Part shown: positions 1-10,244 of the stretch, one piece after another
Layout: the number at the start of each line of letters is the position of its first letter
Position numbering within the stretch: position 1 is the stretch's first letter
Assembly (NCBI GenBank): GCA_902606175.1
Contig: CACLEZ010000007.1
Coordinates: 1-64,000 of the forward strand
Origin: an uncultured SAR86 cluster bacterium
GTDB lineage: Bacteria > Pseudomonadota > Gammaproteobacteria > Magnimaribacterales > Magnimaribacteraceae
DNA: 64,000 bases
Reading direction: 5' to 3'
The notes under the pieces: model-generated
Told to the model about the DNA's origin: nothing
Database searches by the model: none
The model's input: only the letters and a program-made list of their open reading frames with translations
Program-made: the position numbers and the translations under genes

Positions 1-2
1 TG

Positions 3-332
3 GATGAAATTAATATCGAAGACTTTATGAAATTGGACTTAAGAATAGCCAAGATTATCCATGCAGAACCAGTAGAAGATGCTGATAAATTATTAAAATT
101 AGAACTTGATATAGGTAGTTACGGAAGTAAAACGGTTTTTGCTGGAATGAAAAAATCTTATGATGCGGAAATTTTGGTCAATAAATTAGTAGTTTGTGTC
201 AATAATCTGAAACCTAGAAAAATGAGATTTGGTACATCAGAAGGAATGATATTAGCTGCAGGTGATGATGATATAGGAATTTTCATTTTATCACCGGATG
301 AAGGTGCAAAACCTGGTATGCAAGTAAGGTAA
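3..332 (+). CDS. metG: Methionyl-tRNA synthetase, C-terminal tRNA-binding domain (5' end outside window)
   Basis: Open frame entering from the left edge; the first ATG, at position 27, is internal, because the in-frame codons before it read DEINIEDF. That run followed by [10 protein letters not shown] is the usual junction into the EMAP-II/Trbp111-like OB-fold at the end of bacterial MetG. The domain holds tRNA and promotes dimerisation; the catalytic part lies outside the window. The tail [13 protein letters not shown] is typical of the family. The stop TAA overlaps the next ATG by one base (TAATG), so the reductase gene is translationally coupled. Free-standing CsaA-like proteins share this fold, but the upstream in-frame sequence favours MetG. 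Confidence 0.85.
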   Translation, partial: DEINIEDFMKLDLRIAKIIHAEPVEDADKLLKLELDIGSYGSKTVFAGMKKSYDAEILVNKLVVCVNNLKPRKMRFGTSEGMILAAGDDDIGIFILSPDEGAKPGMQVR

Positions 333-1372
333 TGAGTAAAGAGACAGATATTATAATCATTGGTGCAGGGCCAGTCGGTCTTTTCACCGTCTTCGAAGCA
401 GGACTCTTAGGACTTGAATGCATCCTCATAGACAATCTAGATAAAATCGGAGGCCAATGCAGTGAGCTTTATCCTGAAAAGCCAATCTATGATATACCCG
501 GTGTCCCCAATCAAACAGCACAAGAACATGTTGATGCATTACTGAAACAGATAGAGCCTTTTAAATATGATGTATTTTTAAATGAAAGAGTCGAGAGTTT
601 AGAAGAAATCAAAGATGAAGATATCTCTTCTTGGAAAATAACTACATCTGAAGGGAATGAGCTAAAGGCTAAAAGCATCTTTATAGCTGCAGGAGCTGGT
701 TCTTTTGAGCCCAGAAGGCCTCCAAATATTGAGAATCCTGATAGATTTCTTGAAAAAGGTGTTTCCTACTCTGTTAAATCTAAAGAGAAATTTAAAAATA
801 AAGACTTGCTAATTTTTGGAGGTGGCGACAGTGCATTAGATTGGACCGTTGAATTAGCCGATATGGCAAAATCTATAAAATTAATTCATCGAAGAGATGA
901 GTTCAGAGGTGCACCGAATACTGAAGCTCAAATGAGAGAATTAGTAGAAACAGGAAATGTAGATTTGAAAACTCCCTATGTGATAGAAGATCTTGTTGGT
1001 ACAGAAAAAATTGAGGGTGTTTTAATAAAAAACTTTGAGTCAAAGGAAATAGAAGAGATCAAATGTGATGAAGTTCTATTCTTATTTGGTCTTAATAAAA
1101 AATTAGGCCCTATTGCTGATTGGGGTATTGATATGAAGAACAAGAAAGTCTCTGTTGATACCGAAAAATATGAAACAACAACAAAAGGAATCTTTGCAGT
1201 TGGAGATATAAATGATTATCCCGGAAAGCTAGATCTTATTCTTTGTGGATTTCATGAAACTACCTTAGCAGTCCAAGAAGCTTTCAGAAGATCAAATCCC
1301 GGTAAAAGAGTTCCTTTCGGTTATACAACCTCTAATACTAAGTTACAAAAGAAACTAGGCGTTAGAGATTAA
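332..1372 (+). CDS. Ferredoxin--NADP+ reductase, thioredoxin-reductase-like type
   Basis: 346 residues, two Rossmann domains. The FAD site is GAGPVG at residues 11-16, followed by GGQC at 40-43; the NADPH site is FGGGDSALD near 162-170; the C-terminal FAD motif is FAVGDIND near 285. There is no redox CxxC in the NADPH domain, which separates this type 2 FNR (YumC/Bradyrhizobium-like) family from thioredoxin reductase. It transfers electrons between NADPH and ferredoxin or flavodoxin in the cytoplasm. The start codon overlaps the metG stop. Its end overlaps the convergent argG end by 4 bases (1369-1372), so no intrinsic terminator fits between them. Confidence 0.9.
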   Translation: MSKETDIIIIGAGPVGLFTVFEAGLLGLECILIDNLDKIGGQCSELYPEKPIYDIPGVPNQTAQEHVDALLKQIEPFKYDVFLNERVESLEEIKDEDISSWKITTSEGNELKAKSIFIAAGAGSFEPRRPPNIENPDRFLEKGVSYSVKSKEKFKNKDLLIFGGGDSALDWTVELADMAKSIKLIHRRDEFRGAPNTEAQMRELVETGNVDLKTPYVIEDLVGTEKIEGVLIKNFESKEIEEIKCDEVLFLFGLNKKLGPIADWGIDMKNKKVSVDTEKYETTTKGIFAVGDINDYPGKLDLILCGFHETTLAVQEAFRRSNPGKRVPFGYTTSNTKLQKKLGVRD

Positions 1373-2592
1373 CCATCTGCCTTCTTCTTCCTTCTTGCTA
1401 TCTGTTTCAATCGTAAAGAATTGATCTTGATGAACCCAGTTGCATCTTCTTGATTGTAAGTATTTTCGTCGTCTTCGAAAGTAACAATTTTTGAATCATA
1501 AAGGCTTAGATCTGAGGATCTACCTAAAATAGTTATATTACCTTTATACAGTGACATTTTCACACTACCTGAAACGAATTCTTGAGTTTTATCAATCAAC
1601 GCTTGAAGAGCTTCTCTTTCTGGACTCCACCAATAGCCGTCATAGATAAGTTGAGCGTACTTTGGCATTAATCTATCCTTTAAGTGCCCTGCTTCAGCAT
1701 CTAGTGTTATAGATTCTATTGCACGATGAGCTCTCAGAAGAATAGTTCCTCCAGGAGTTTCGTAACATCCTCTTGATTTCATGCCCGTATATCTGTTTTC
1801 AACAAGATCAAGCCTACCAATACCATGTTTACCAGCTAATTGATTTAATATTGATAGTATTTCAGAAGAAGAGTTATTAACATTATTGATTGATATAGGT
1901 TCACCAGATTTAAACTCAATTGAGATTATCTCTTCCTCATCTGGAGCATCTTTTAAAGAAGACGTTCTTTGCCAAATTTCCTCTGGTGCTTTTACTGATG
2001 GGTCTTCTAATATCTCTCCTTCATAAGACGTGTGAAGTAAATTCTCATCTGTTGAATATAAAGGATCATCGGGGCTTGCATCAATTTCTATCTGATGTTC
2101 TTTGCAATAATCTACTAGGTCAGCTCTTGAAGAATATTCCCAGGTTCTCCAGGGAGCTATGACTTGTATGTCTGGATTTAATGAGTACGATCCAATTTCA
2201 AATCTAATTTGATCATTTCCTTTACCAGTTGCACCATGAGCTATTGCATCTGCACCCTCTTCTTCTGCAATTTCTATCAACCTTTTACTAATCAATGGTC
2301 TTGCAATCGATGTTCCTAAAAGATACTCACCTTCGTATAATGTGTTTGCCTTGAACATTGGAAAAATATAATTCTTTGTAAATTCTTCCTTTAAATCTTC
2401 TATTAGTATCTTTGAGGCTCCAATAGCATTTGCCCTTTCCTCAACTTGTTCGGGGTCATGATCCTGTCCAATATCTGCTGTAAAAGCTATGACCTCAGCA
2501 TCATAGGTATTCTTTAACCAGTGCAGTATTACAGTAGTATCTAAACCACCTGAATATGCTAAAACAATTTTATTAATTTTCTTATCAGTCAT
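1369..2592 (-). CDS. argG: Argininosuccinate synthase
   Basis: 407 residues, the normal length of the family. It joins citrulline and aspartate using ATP, the penultimate step of arginine synthesis. The N-terminal PP-loop motif AYSGGLDTT is at residues 12-20. Further family blocks are visible: [22 protein letters not shown], and [24 protein letters not shown]. No other arg gene lies next to it. The 49 bases upstream of the ATG show no clear Shine-Dalgarno sequence. A TACAAT-like hexamer lies about 12 bases before the start, so the 5' leader is probably very short. Confidence 0.97.
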   Translation of the reverse strand: MTDKKINKIVLAYSGGLDTTVILHWLKNTYDAEVIAFTADIGQDHDPEQVEERANAIGASKILIEDLKEEFTKNYIFPMFKANTLYEGEYLLGTSIARPLISKRLIEIAEEEGADAIAHGATGKGNDQIRFEIGSYSLNPDIQVIAPWRTWEYSSRADLVDYCKEHQIEIDASPDDPLYSTDENLLHTSYEGEILEDPSVKAPEEIWQRTSSLKDAPDEEEIISIEFKSGEPISINNVNNSSSEILSILNQLAGKHGIGRLDLVENRYTGMKSRGCYETPGGTILLRAHRAIESITLDAEAGHLKDRLMPKYAQLIYDGYWWSPEREALQALIDKTQEFVSGSVKMSLYKGNITILGRSSDLSLYDSKIVTFEDDENTYNQEDATGFIKINSLRLKQIARRKKKADG

Positions 2593-2641
2593 AACAGGAT
2601 GCGTATTGTATACATAGTAACTGCAATTTCACTAAAGACCT

Positions 2642-4636
2642 TTAGATTAAGTCCTTGAGGTGATATTTTAAATCACCAAGATAAGACTCGTATTTTTTCC
2701 ATTGATGGAGCCCCTTGTTATTAATGGGCTCTCTAACTTGCTCGGAACTAGCTGTCTTTACTGCCCGAGAATTCTTATAAAATTCTAATGTTGCATGTTC
2801 AAAATCTAGTTCACAAAAGTTCAATAAATCTCTTGTAACCTTTTCTTGATCTTCTAATAATTGCTCATGTTGAACTCTAAAAACGTGTCCTGGAAGGACT
2901 TCATCCCAATGATCCATTAGCCTAATATAATTTAAATAATATCTAGCTATTTCAGTTTGGTCATAAGTAAAGGCCTGCCCTCTGGCAAATAATTGTTTGT
3001 AACAGCTAAAGCATGTATCCATTGGATTTCTTCTGGCATCTACAATCTTCGCTTTTGGTAATATCAATTTTATTAAGCCAATATGACTGAAATTATTTGG
3101 CATCTTGTCTATAAAAATTGGCTGATCAGTTCTTATAAATTTAGTTTCCTCTATGAAAGTCTTACCCAGATTAATCAAGTCAGTTCTATTAAGGCTACTT
3201 ATTATCTCTGGATAAGCGGTATTCTCTTTTGATGAATTTCCTAATTTTCTTGCAATATTCATAATATTTGGGAGTTCCATAGTTCCTTCTACTAAAGAAT
3301 GAGATGCGAGAATTTGCTCTACAAGAGTTGACCCTGATCTAGGAAGGCCGACGATAAAGATAGGTTCATTGGTATGATAACCAGAATCTTCAAATTGATG
3401 CAATAAATCTAGGTCAAAGAAAGATATCAACCGATCGGTTAAAGCTTCTATTGCTTTTGGGTCATATGAAGTCCTTCCTCTATTTAAATGATTTCCAAGA
3501 TCATAGTATTTATAAGATTTTTTGTAATCACCAATATCTTCATAAGCCTTACCTAAAGAAAATAAAAAATGTATTTTTTCTCTTTCTGGTAAATCCTCAT
3601 TATCTATTTGTAATTCCATATTATTCAATTCTTCTTTGTCGAATTTGTATGTTTTTAAATTTGCTAGACTCCAATAAGCTTCTCCAAATTTTTTATCAAA
3701 CTTAATTGCATCTTTATAAGCGCCTATAGATTTATCTTGAGAACCTGTCGTTTTATAAACATGCCCTAGACTCAAATGAACTCTTGGCTGGTTCTCTTTT
3801 AAAGATAAAGATTTTTGATATGATTCAATGCCATCATCATGTTGTGAGCTTCTTGTCTGCATAGTCCCTAATCCTGCCCAACCTTCTGCCCAATCAGGTC
3901 TTAATTCAGTAGCTTTTGAAAAACATTTAGATGCCTTTATAAGGCTTTCTTGATCATCCTTTTGCCTGTAAAGTTTTGCTAGATTTTCCCATGCCAACGC
4001 GTAATCTGGAGCAATTTTTACACAGCTTTCTAACATTCTTATTGCATGGTCATTAGATCCAGCTCTTGAAGCTAACAATGCTAAAAGTCTAATTGCGTCT
4101 ACATTTTCAGGATCCTCAGCCAATATTTTTCTATATATTTTTTCTGCCTCTCCAAGATTTCCTTTTTGTATCAATCCCATTGCTTCTTGAAGTTTTAGAT
4201 ATTTAGGATCTGTAGATATGGCATTTTTATATGCCTTTTCGGATTCTTCATCTTTTCCTTGGTCAACCAGAATATCACCTAGTGCTTTCCAAGCTGAAAA
4301 ACTCGACTGATTATTTTCTAAATATTTTTTTAAACAAATCTCCGCCTCTTCAAGATTTCCCAATAAAACCCATGCTTGTGATAGATTTTCATATACTTGA
4401 TAAAAATCTGGCGCAACTTTCAAAGCCTTTTTTAATGGAATAAGAGCAATTTCTGGCTTTCCTTTTTGAAGGCTAGATAGCCCGCTTAAGCGAAGAGCAT
4501 TGGGCTCATCAGGGAATTTTTTTAGAATTTCAGCTAGCTGGTATTCCGCTAAGTCTATTTCACCAGATTCAAGTAAAGAAGCAGCATTTTCATATGCTTC
4601 TTTAATACTTACTTCTTTCTCAGATTTATTAGACAT
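2642..4636 (-). CDS. TPR-repeat sulfotransferase family protein
   Basis: 664 residues. Residues about 15-385 are tandem tetratricopeptide repeats, helical pairs of about 34 residues with recurring A/G-Y-P positions. The C-terminal third is a sulfotransferase domain whose PAPS-binding loop GLPRSGST lies at about 430-437; a 3'-phosphate-binding stretch VDARRNPMDTCFSCYK is near 530. No signal peptide or membrane helix is seen. The family moves sulfate from PAPS to an acceptor that the sequence does not reveal. The TPR half probably recruits a protein or lipid-linked substrate. No PAPS-synthesis gene is nearby. The start codon sits 6 nt after a TAGAAT hexamer with no SD site. Confidence 0.85.
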   Translation of the reverse strand: MSNKSEKEVSIKEAYENAASLLESGEIDLAEYQLAEILKKFPDEPNALRLSGLSSLQKGKPEIALIPLKKALKVAPDFYQVYENLSQAWVLLGNLEEAEICLKKYLENNQSSFSAWKALGDILVDQGKDEESEKAYKNAISTDPKYLKLQEAMGLIQKGNLGEAEKIYRKILAEDPENVDAIRLLALLASRAGSNDHAIRMLESCVKIAPDYALAWENLAKLYRQKDDQESLIKASKCFSKATELRPDWAEGWAGLGTMQTRSSQHDDGIESYQKSLSLKENQPRVHLSLGHVYKTTGSQDKSIGAYKDAIKFDKKFGEAYWSLANLKTYKFDKEELNNMELQIDNEDLPEREKIHFLFSLGKAYEDIGDYKKSYKYYDLGNHLNRGRTSYDPKAIEALTDRLISFFDLDLLHQFEDSGYHTNEPIFIVGLPRSGSTLVEQILASHSLVEGTMELPNIMNIARKLGNSSKENTAYPEIISSLNRTDLINLGKTFIEETKFIRTDQPIFIDKMPNNFSHIGLIKLILPKAKIVDARRNPMDTCFSCYKQLFARGQAFTYDQTEIARYYLNYIRLMDHWDEVLPGHVFRVQHEQLLEDQEKVTRDLLNFCELDFEHATLEFYKNSRAVKTASSEQVREPINNKGLHQWKKYESYLGDLKYHLKDLI

Positions 4637-4642
4637 AGTTTC

Positions 4643-4648
4643 ATTCTA
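4643..4648 (-). promoter_or_regulatory. -10-like hexamer, putative leaderless start of the TPR-sulfotransferase gene
   Basis: On the minus strand TAGAAT is followed by six bases (GAAACT) and then the ATG at 4636. It matches TATAAT at five of six positions, and initiation about 7 nt downstream would fall on the start codon. No purine-rich SD site is present, and no good -35 is visible. The whole divergent spacer to the BCCT gene is 26 bases, so the rest of this promoter must overlap the BCCT start. The DUF3604 gene has the same GATAGAAT-N6-ATG arrangement. Confidence 0.5.
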
Positions 4649-4662
4649 TCTTAGACGGAGTT

Positions 4663-6192
4663 ATGCTTCACCCTATGGAAGTCATCCGAAAAACAATAAA
4701 GTCATATGGCATCGATGCCATTACGCTATTCATTAGTTTTGCTTCCGTTATTACAATTGCTTCATTCATTTTATGGGATGCGAATTTAGCTAAAACCGTA
4801 ATCGATAATATTTATTCATTAGTTGTTTCTTACTTTGGATCTTCTTATTTAATTTTAACAATCGTTAGTTTTCTTTTTTTAATAATTCTTGCAACTACTA
4901 AATATGGAAAACATGTTTTAGGTGGTCAAGATACATCACCTGAATTTTCCTATTTCAGCTGGATAGGAATGCTATTTTGTTCAGGAATAGGTGGAGGGAT
5001 AATTTACTGGTCAGGCGTAGAGTGGGCTTATTATGTCGGAATTCCACAGTTTGGCATTGAGGCATATTCATCTGAAGCTTATTCTCTTGCAACTGCTTAT
5101 GGATTATTTCATTGGGGGTTAAGTGCATGGTCAATATACGGTATACCTGCTATAGCACTATCTATAGTATTTTATAAGTATAACCTTAATTCCCTCAGGT
5201 TAAGCTCTAGCCTAAAGGGTCTAGGAATTCCTGACATAGAGTCTTCTTATTTTGGTCGATTTATAGATCTTATTTTCATCCTAGCTACTGTTGGAGCTGC
5301 GGGTGGAACTATTGGTTCTTATATACCAATGTTATCTAGTGGTCTTACAGATTTATTCAATATAAACAATGGTTTTCATATAGATATTGGAGTAATACTT
5401 GTATGTGTAGCCCTATTTGGTTACAGCGTTTATAGAGGCTTAGAAAAGGGAATAAGGATCCTGAGTAACTTTAATCTGATATTAGCCTTAGTTTTTCTAT
5501 GTTTAATAGTTTTTTCTGCAGACTTGAAAGAGTTAATCCAACTATCGATATCTGGTATTCAATATTCATTTAGCTATTTTTGGAATATGAGCACGCTAGG
5601 TATTAGTGAACCGTCAGATTTTGCAAAGGAATGGACAATATTCTACTGGGCTTGGTGGGTAGCATTTGGACCTTTGGTGGGATTATTTATAGCAAGAATC
5701 TCTAAAGGAAGATCGCTGAGGCAAGTAATTATAGGTATGTTATTTTTTGGAACGCTTGGAACTTGGCTGTTTTACCTTGTGCTAGGTGGATATTCTATGA
5801 ATGGTGAACTTAACAATGAAATAAATGTAGTTCAAAATATGAAAGATATAGGTCACGCAGAGACAGCAATATCTGTAATTAGCTCCTTGCCCGCCAGTTC
5901 AATAATGCTTTGTATTTTTTGCATTATTACAATTGTATTTATAACTACTTCGTACGATTCGATGTCTTACGTAATCTCATCTCACGTTTTAAATGTAAAA
6001 GGAAAGGTAAAAGAGCCTCACAAAAATTTAAGATTGGCTTGGGCTATTGTTTTAGGTATTTTGCCTGCCGTACTTGTCTTATATTCAGATCACAGTGTTG
6101 CTTTAGACTTGATACTAATAACGTCATTACCATTATTATTTATTTACCCCTTAATGGCATTATCAATAATAATGGAGCTAGTAAACGAATAA
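4663..6192 (+). CDS. BCCT-family betaine/choline/carnitine transporter
   Basis: 509 residues with about 12 hydrophobic segments. Family signatures are clear: FCSGIGGGIIYWSGVEWAYY after the second helices, GLFHWGLSAWSIYGIPA, and the Trp-rich helix YWAWWVAFGPLVGLFIARIS near 327-346, where BetP-type carriers form the aromatic box for quaternary amines. It probably imports glycine betaine, choline, carnitine or DMSP with Na+ or H+; the substrate cannot be told from sequence. A GGAG lies only 2 bases before the ATG at 4663, and a second in-frame ATG follows at 4675, so the start is uncertain by four codons. It is divergent from the sulfotransferase gene and convergent with the TonB receptor gene. 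Confidence 0.92.
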   Translation: MLHPMEVIRKTIKSYGIDAITLFISFASVITIASFILWDANLAKTVIDNIYSLVVSYFGSSYLILTIVSFLFLIILATTKYGKHVLGGQDTSPEFSYFSWIGMLFCSGIGGGIIYWSGVEWAYYVGIPQFGIEAYSSEAYSLATAYGLFHWGLSAWSIYGIPAIALSIVFYKYNLNSLRLSSSLKGLGIPDIESSYFGRFIDLIFILATVGAAGGTIGSYIPMLSSGLTDLFNINNGFHIDIGVILVCVALFGYSVYRGLEKGIRILSNFNLILALVFLCLIVFSADLKELIQLSISGIQYSFSYFWNMSTLGISEPSDFAKEWTIFYWAWWVAFGPLVGLFIARISKGRSLRQVIIGMLFFGTLGTWLFYLVLGGYSMNGELNNEINVVQNMKDIGHAETAISVISSLPASSIMLCIFCIITIVFITTSYDSMSYVISSHVLNVKGKVKEPHKNLRLAWAIVLGILPAVLVLYSDHSVALDLILITSLPLLFIYPLMALSIIMELVNE

Positions 6193-6195
6193 TCC

Positions 6196-8547
6196 TTAGA
6201 GTTTATATTTAAGTCTAATACCAATTTCTCTTGGTCTATTTGTAAACTTCGTTTCTGGTCGAAAGCCTTGATATTCCCATATAACCGCTCTTTCATCAGA
6301 AATGTTATCGATATACAAAGTTCCGTCCCAATTCTCCCCTTCTAGAGTCGAAGAAAAACTTCCTAAGGTATAAGCAGGTTGGTTTACAGGATTAGTTATA
6401 GAAGATTCTCTTTTTCCAGTACGAGATAAATTTAAATCCCAATAGGCATTTCTTCCAGCAAAACTAAATTCTTTATTAATCGCAATCGAAGCTTTCTGTT
6501 TGGCTACATTTGCTAATTGAGTCCCTGAAGTTGCTTGAACTACACCGTTAAGTACAAAGTCTTCTTCTAACTTTGGATCAATTAGAGATGCTCCTAAAAC
6601 TATAAAGAATCCATTATCTGTAATGATTGTCCAGTCTAGCTCAACACCAGTTATTCTTGCATCACCAATATTTGTATTAAATTGTATAGTTGCTAAATCA
6701 CGATCATAGACAGCAGTTTGCATATCCTTCCAATCCATCATATATCCAGCAATATTAAATCTCTGAGTACCATCAGAATTCGAATATTTATAACCGACCT
6801 CGTAATTATTTAGCTCATCAGAGTCGTAATATAAAGGGGCTGAATCACTATTTTTATTAGTTCTGTTTGTTCCAGCAGGTCTATAGCCCTGAGAAAAATT
6901 GAAATATAACAGAGCATCATTTTCTAATGTTCTCGATATAGCTAATTTTGGAGAAATGCCAGAATCTTTTTCCGTTCTATTAGCTTCATGTCCAAAATAA
7001 TCAATGCCGTATCCACCAAAATAACCATCCTTTGCATCAAAAGTTAATTTTGAATCAAACGCTCTAAGTCCGAGCGTTAAATCAGTATTATCATTTAGAG
7101 AAATAATAGCTTCACCATAAACTGCTTTAGTCTCGTCCTTCCTGAGATTATCTGCATCCCACCAAATTCCTTCTCTACCAGCTATGCCCGTTCCTCCAAA
7201 AGACCCATTTGACCACTCGTCTTGTAAACCCGGCCATTTATAAGTGTATTGATAAGGGTTTTCCAATTTGTCATAAAATACGCCAATTAACCATTGAACT
7301 TTATCTCCTTCCTCACCGCCAGAAAATCTTAATTCATGAGTATCTCTTTCCATACTGAGAGAGTAATCTGCCCACATTGTTGGATTATTACAATCGTATG
7401 TACCGTAATAATAATAAGAATAATAATCACAAGTATAATAGCTCGCATAACCGAAACCATTAACACCTACTGCATCCAGACTATAGTACTCAACATAATC
7501 GTTGTAATCCCAAAGATAACGGACATCTCTATCAAAGAAAGTACCAGCATAAGTAAAAGAAGATTCTCCAATATTACCCTCTAAAGTAAGACTAGTTTGA
7601 TCCCATTCATCATCGGTAAATTCATCTTTAATTCGACTAGTCTTTAGATCTCCTAAGGTATCTGGTTGGTGATCCCAACTTCCAGAAGTATAGGATTCTT
7701 GACTTATATGAGTAAGCGTCGCCATTAAATTTTCATTGATCCATGCTCTTACTGAAGCTCTAAAACCTTCAACCTCACTTTCATTGTGATCATCTTCGCT
7801 TAATAGTGGAACTTCGTAACCACTACCTGAAAAAGTACTAGTACCTCCCACAAGATCAATAAAACCACCTTCTGTTACATTATAGGCAGAGACTCTTGCT
7901 GCAATATTATCTGATACAGGTAAATTTATATAAGCCTCTAAACTTTCAGAATTATCCGCATCTGATCCAGAAGATACGTCTAATTCTGCACCAAAATCAA
8001 ATTCGTCAAGTTTAGGTTTTTTCGTTATGAGTCTGACAGTTCCTCCTTGAGCACTAGATCCGTACAAGGTTCCCTGAGGTCCATTAAGTACCTCAATTCT
8101 TTCCATATCATAGATATGCAAGTCAGGATTTAAGCCAACTGTATTAATAGGAGATTCGTCTATGTACATTGCGACGGTAGTATTGGGACCCGCCAGATTC
8201 CCAAAATTTCCGTCTGAGGTACCTCTGATATAAAAAGCGGATCTTCCGGGACCATACTGGATATAAGAAAGAGAAGGAATTAGCTCAGCATAATCCATAA
8301 AATCATTTACATTAGCACTCTCTAATCTTGACCCAGCTATAGCTTGCACACTCATTGGGAGGTCCTCTATTTTAGATTCTCTCTTACTAGCAGTAACGAT
8401 AATTTCTTCTACACCGTTAAGTTCTTCTGTTTCATCAGAGAGTAAATCACCAGAATGCATTGTTCCTAAAGTGGCTATACTTCCAAAAGACAAAGCTTTT
8501 TTTAGAACTGAATCTTTTAATTCAAAGGCTGGTATATATTTGCGCAT
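6196..8547 (-). CDS. TonB-dependent outer-membrane receptor
   Basis: 783 residues from the ATG at 8547, which is preceded by a strong GGGGAG site (8552-8557); an upstream in-frame GTG at 8565 is less likely. A TonB-box-like EEIIVTASKRE near residue 45 leads into the plug domain (VYIRGTSDG-like and ERIEVLNGPQGTLYG blocks), then a 22-strand-type barrel. The N-terminal export signal is weak to read. One barrel loop is very Tyr-rich and bounded by two cysteines. Such receptors import iron chelates, B12, glycans or lipids; the closest look is to the large FyuA/CirA-like group of oligotrophic marine bacteria. It follows the esterase gene on the same strand after 51 bases, so ester substrate uptake is possible. 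Confidence 0.92.
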   Translation of the reverse strand: MRKYIPAFELKDSVLKKALSFGSIATLGTMHSGDLLSDETEELNGVEEIIVTASKRESKIEDLPMSVQAIAGSRLESANVNDFMDYAELIPSLSYIQYGPGRSAFYIRGTSDGNFGNLAGPNTTVAMYIDESPINTVGLNPDLHIYDMERIEVLNGPQGTLYGSSAQGGTVRLITKKPKLDEFDFGAELDVSSGSDADNSESLEAYINLPVSDNIAARVSAYNVTEGGFIDLVGGTSTFSGSGYEVPLLSEDDHNESEVEGFRASVRAWINENLMATLTHISQESYTSGSWDHQPDTLGDLKTSRIKDEFTDDEWDQTSLTLEGNIGESSFTYAGTFFDRDVRYLWDYNDYVEYYSLDAVGVNGFGYASYYTCDYYSYYYYGTYDCNNPTMWADYSLSMERDTHELRFSGGEEGDKVQWLIGVFYDKLENPYQYTYKWPGLQDEWSNGSFGGTGIAGREGIWWDADNLRKDETKAVYGEAIISLNDNTDLTLGLRAFDSKLTFDAKDGYFGGYGIDYFGHEANRTEKDSGISPKLAISRTLENDALLYFNFSQGYRPAGTNRTNKNSDSAPLYYDSDELNNYEVGYKYSNSDGTQRFNIAGYMMDWKDMQTAVYDRDLATIQFNTNIGDARITGVELDWTIITDNGFFIVLGASLIDPKLEEDFVLNGVVQATSGTQLANVAKQKASIAINKEFSFAGRNAYWDLNLSRTGKRESSITNPVNQPAYTLGSFSSTLEGENWDGTLYIDNISDERAVIWEYQGFRPETKFTNRPREIGIRLKYKL

Positions 8548-8598
8548 AATTCTCCCCTTTTGCACATTTAATATAACAAATTAATTTCAAGTTTTTAA

Positions 8599-10125
8599 CT
8601 AATTTGTAAATATTAAGTCACAGAGCTCTAGTTCAAGTTTCTGATCAGTCTTAATTGTAGTATCGAGAATAATATAGTTCTCATCATCACCAAATTCGCC
8701 CCAAAAAACATCAGTATCTTCTGAGTTTGGATTTCCTGTTTTCGCAAATTGGGTCCAATAATTCATCATGCTAGCAGTAAGCTTTTGATCTTTATTTGTT
8801 GTAGGCAGATATAAGTCATGAGTACCGAAAACATATGGAATCTCGGCTCCGTGATAAGAAAGAATCATTCCACTATTTACTCTTTGTTTACTGAACAAAT
8901 ATTGATAAACCTTGTTGCCAGATTTGGTCATTTGTCTCGCAATAAAAATTGAAGGGCAAGCAGTCAATTGGTTTGTCCCTAATCTGTCAGAAGCTAAAGG
9001 TATATCAGATAAATCCAGTAGAGACATTATTCTTTCTACTTTTCCAGGATAACTTTCTGTAATTTGTTTAATCAAGTCTTCAATAGACAACTCTTTGTCT
9101 ATATAAAGATATTCTTCATTTTTATTACTTCCAATAATAAGATCAACTTTATTTAGATTTTCGCTTGAGTAAATATTTAAGATTTCTTTTTGTATCAAAT
9201 TCCCATCGATAATTGGATGAAATGGATAACCCATGGCCTTAGATGCATCTAATAATTTATTAGAGTCTATCTTTCTTAAAGCTTCAAAATTATTTGGACT
9301 AATAATATCTGTGGCCTCTTTAGCTAAACTATGGGCATCATGGATATCTAATAAGCTATAAGGACTAATAAGGTTATAGCCACCGCTCTGTATAATAGCT
9401 TTTTCAAAAAGTCCTTCAGATGCTGGCGAGACCAGATGGTATGAAATATGAGCTCCTCCTGCAGATTCTCCAAAGATAGTTATGTTATTGGGATCACCTC
9501 CAAAATATTCAATATTTTCCTTTAACCACTGCAAAGAAAGGATTTGATCTTCTAGTCCAAAATTACCTGTTTGCTTAATCATATTTGGATGTCTGAAAAA
9601 ACCAAATATATTTAACCTATAGCCGATTGATACGACTACAACATCTTTATTAGATAAATTATGACCAATATAATCAGGCTCATAACTCCAACCAGCTGTA
9701 TCATTTCCACCATGAATCCATACCATTACAGGTTTTCTAGCAGAAGTTTCTAATGATTTTGTCCAGATATTCAGATAGAGACAATCCTCTGATATTGAAT
9801 CAACGTGATCAAAAAGAGATGGATCGCTTCCAAAAGCCTTTATGACATTATGATACCAATCCGTATTGTATCTATCTTGCATGCATGCAGGTTTAAATTG
9901 TCTTGCATCAATCTTTAAGTTTTTCTTTGCAGGTATTGGAGACTTCCATCTCAGGTTATTAATAGGAGGTTCTGCATATGGTATTCCTCTGAAAATGAAA
10001 GTATTGCTATCTGTTTGATATTTACCAAGATATTCAACATCTCCAATGGTTAATTGTTTATCTAACTCTATAGCTGCGATCATCCAGCTTGAAAGAAAAA
10101 AACTTATTAATAAGATTTTACTCAT
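8599..10125 (-). CDS. Secreted carboxylesterase type B
   Basis: 508 residues with an N-terminal signal peptide (hydrophobic residues 3-18, cleavage after about AIA). It has the alpha/beta hydrolase fold of the type B carboxylesterase/lipase family. The nucleophile elbow GESAGG places Ser at 221; the acid is probably Glu337 or 338 (NKNEEYLY); the base is His425 in SYHGAEIPYVFG. The oxyanion-hole motif HGGN is at 138-141, and EDCLYLNIW near 113-121 is a second family signature. It probably hydrolyses carboxylic esters in the periplasm. The TonB receptor gene lies directly downstream on the same strand, suggesting that product or substrate uptake is coupled. Confidence 0.9.
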   Translation of the reverse strand: MSKILLISFFLSSWMIAAIELDKQLTIGDVEYLGKYQTDSNTFIFRGIPYAEPPINNLRWKSPIPAKKNLKIDARQFKPACMQDRYNTDWYHNVIKAFGSDPSLFDHVDSISEDCLYLNIWTKSLETSARKPVMVWIHGGNDTAGWSYEPDYIGHNLSNKDVVVVSIGYRLNIFGFFRHPNMIKQTGNFGLEDQILSLQWLKENIEYFGGDPNNITIFGESAGGAHISYHLVSPASEGLFEKAIIQSGGYNLISPYSLLDIHDAHSLAKEATDIISPNNFEALRKIDSNKLLDASKAMGYPFHPIIDGNLIQKEILNIYSSENLNKVDLIIGSNKNEEYLYIDKELSIEDLIKQITESYPGKVERIMSLLDLSDIPLASDRLGTNQLTACPSIFIARQMTKSGNKVYQYLFSKQRVNSGMILSYHGAEIPYVFGTHDLYLPTTNKDQKLTASMMNYWTQFAKTGNPNSEDTDVFWGEFGDDENYIILDTTIKTDQKLELELCDLIFTN

Positions 10126-10244
10126 ATTTTGTACTTCACAATTTCTTACAATTGTACCTAGTAAACATTATTTCGTTCACTTTATTGCTATATGTGCTGC
10201 TATGAATTCTAATGTCATAACTTATATCAAAGTTTTTAATAATT

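Noticed and set aside
7387..7447. TAATAATAA-like short repeat on the plus strand
   Set aside because: It is the complement of consecutive Tyr codons in the TonB receptor gene and is in frame, not a satellite.
8548..8565. GTG start giving the TonB receptor six more residues
   Set aside because: The GGGGAG ribosome site lies inside this extension, five bases before the ATG at 8547.
10126..10244. Possible SAM riboswitch or MetJ box before metY
   Set aside because: No AGACGTCT-like MetJ repeats and no SAM-II or SAM-V core are visible; only a 10-base palindrome TACAATTGTA (10147-10156), easy to get by chance in this base composition.
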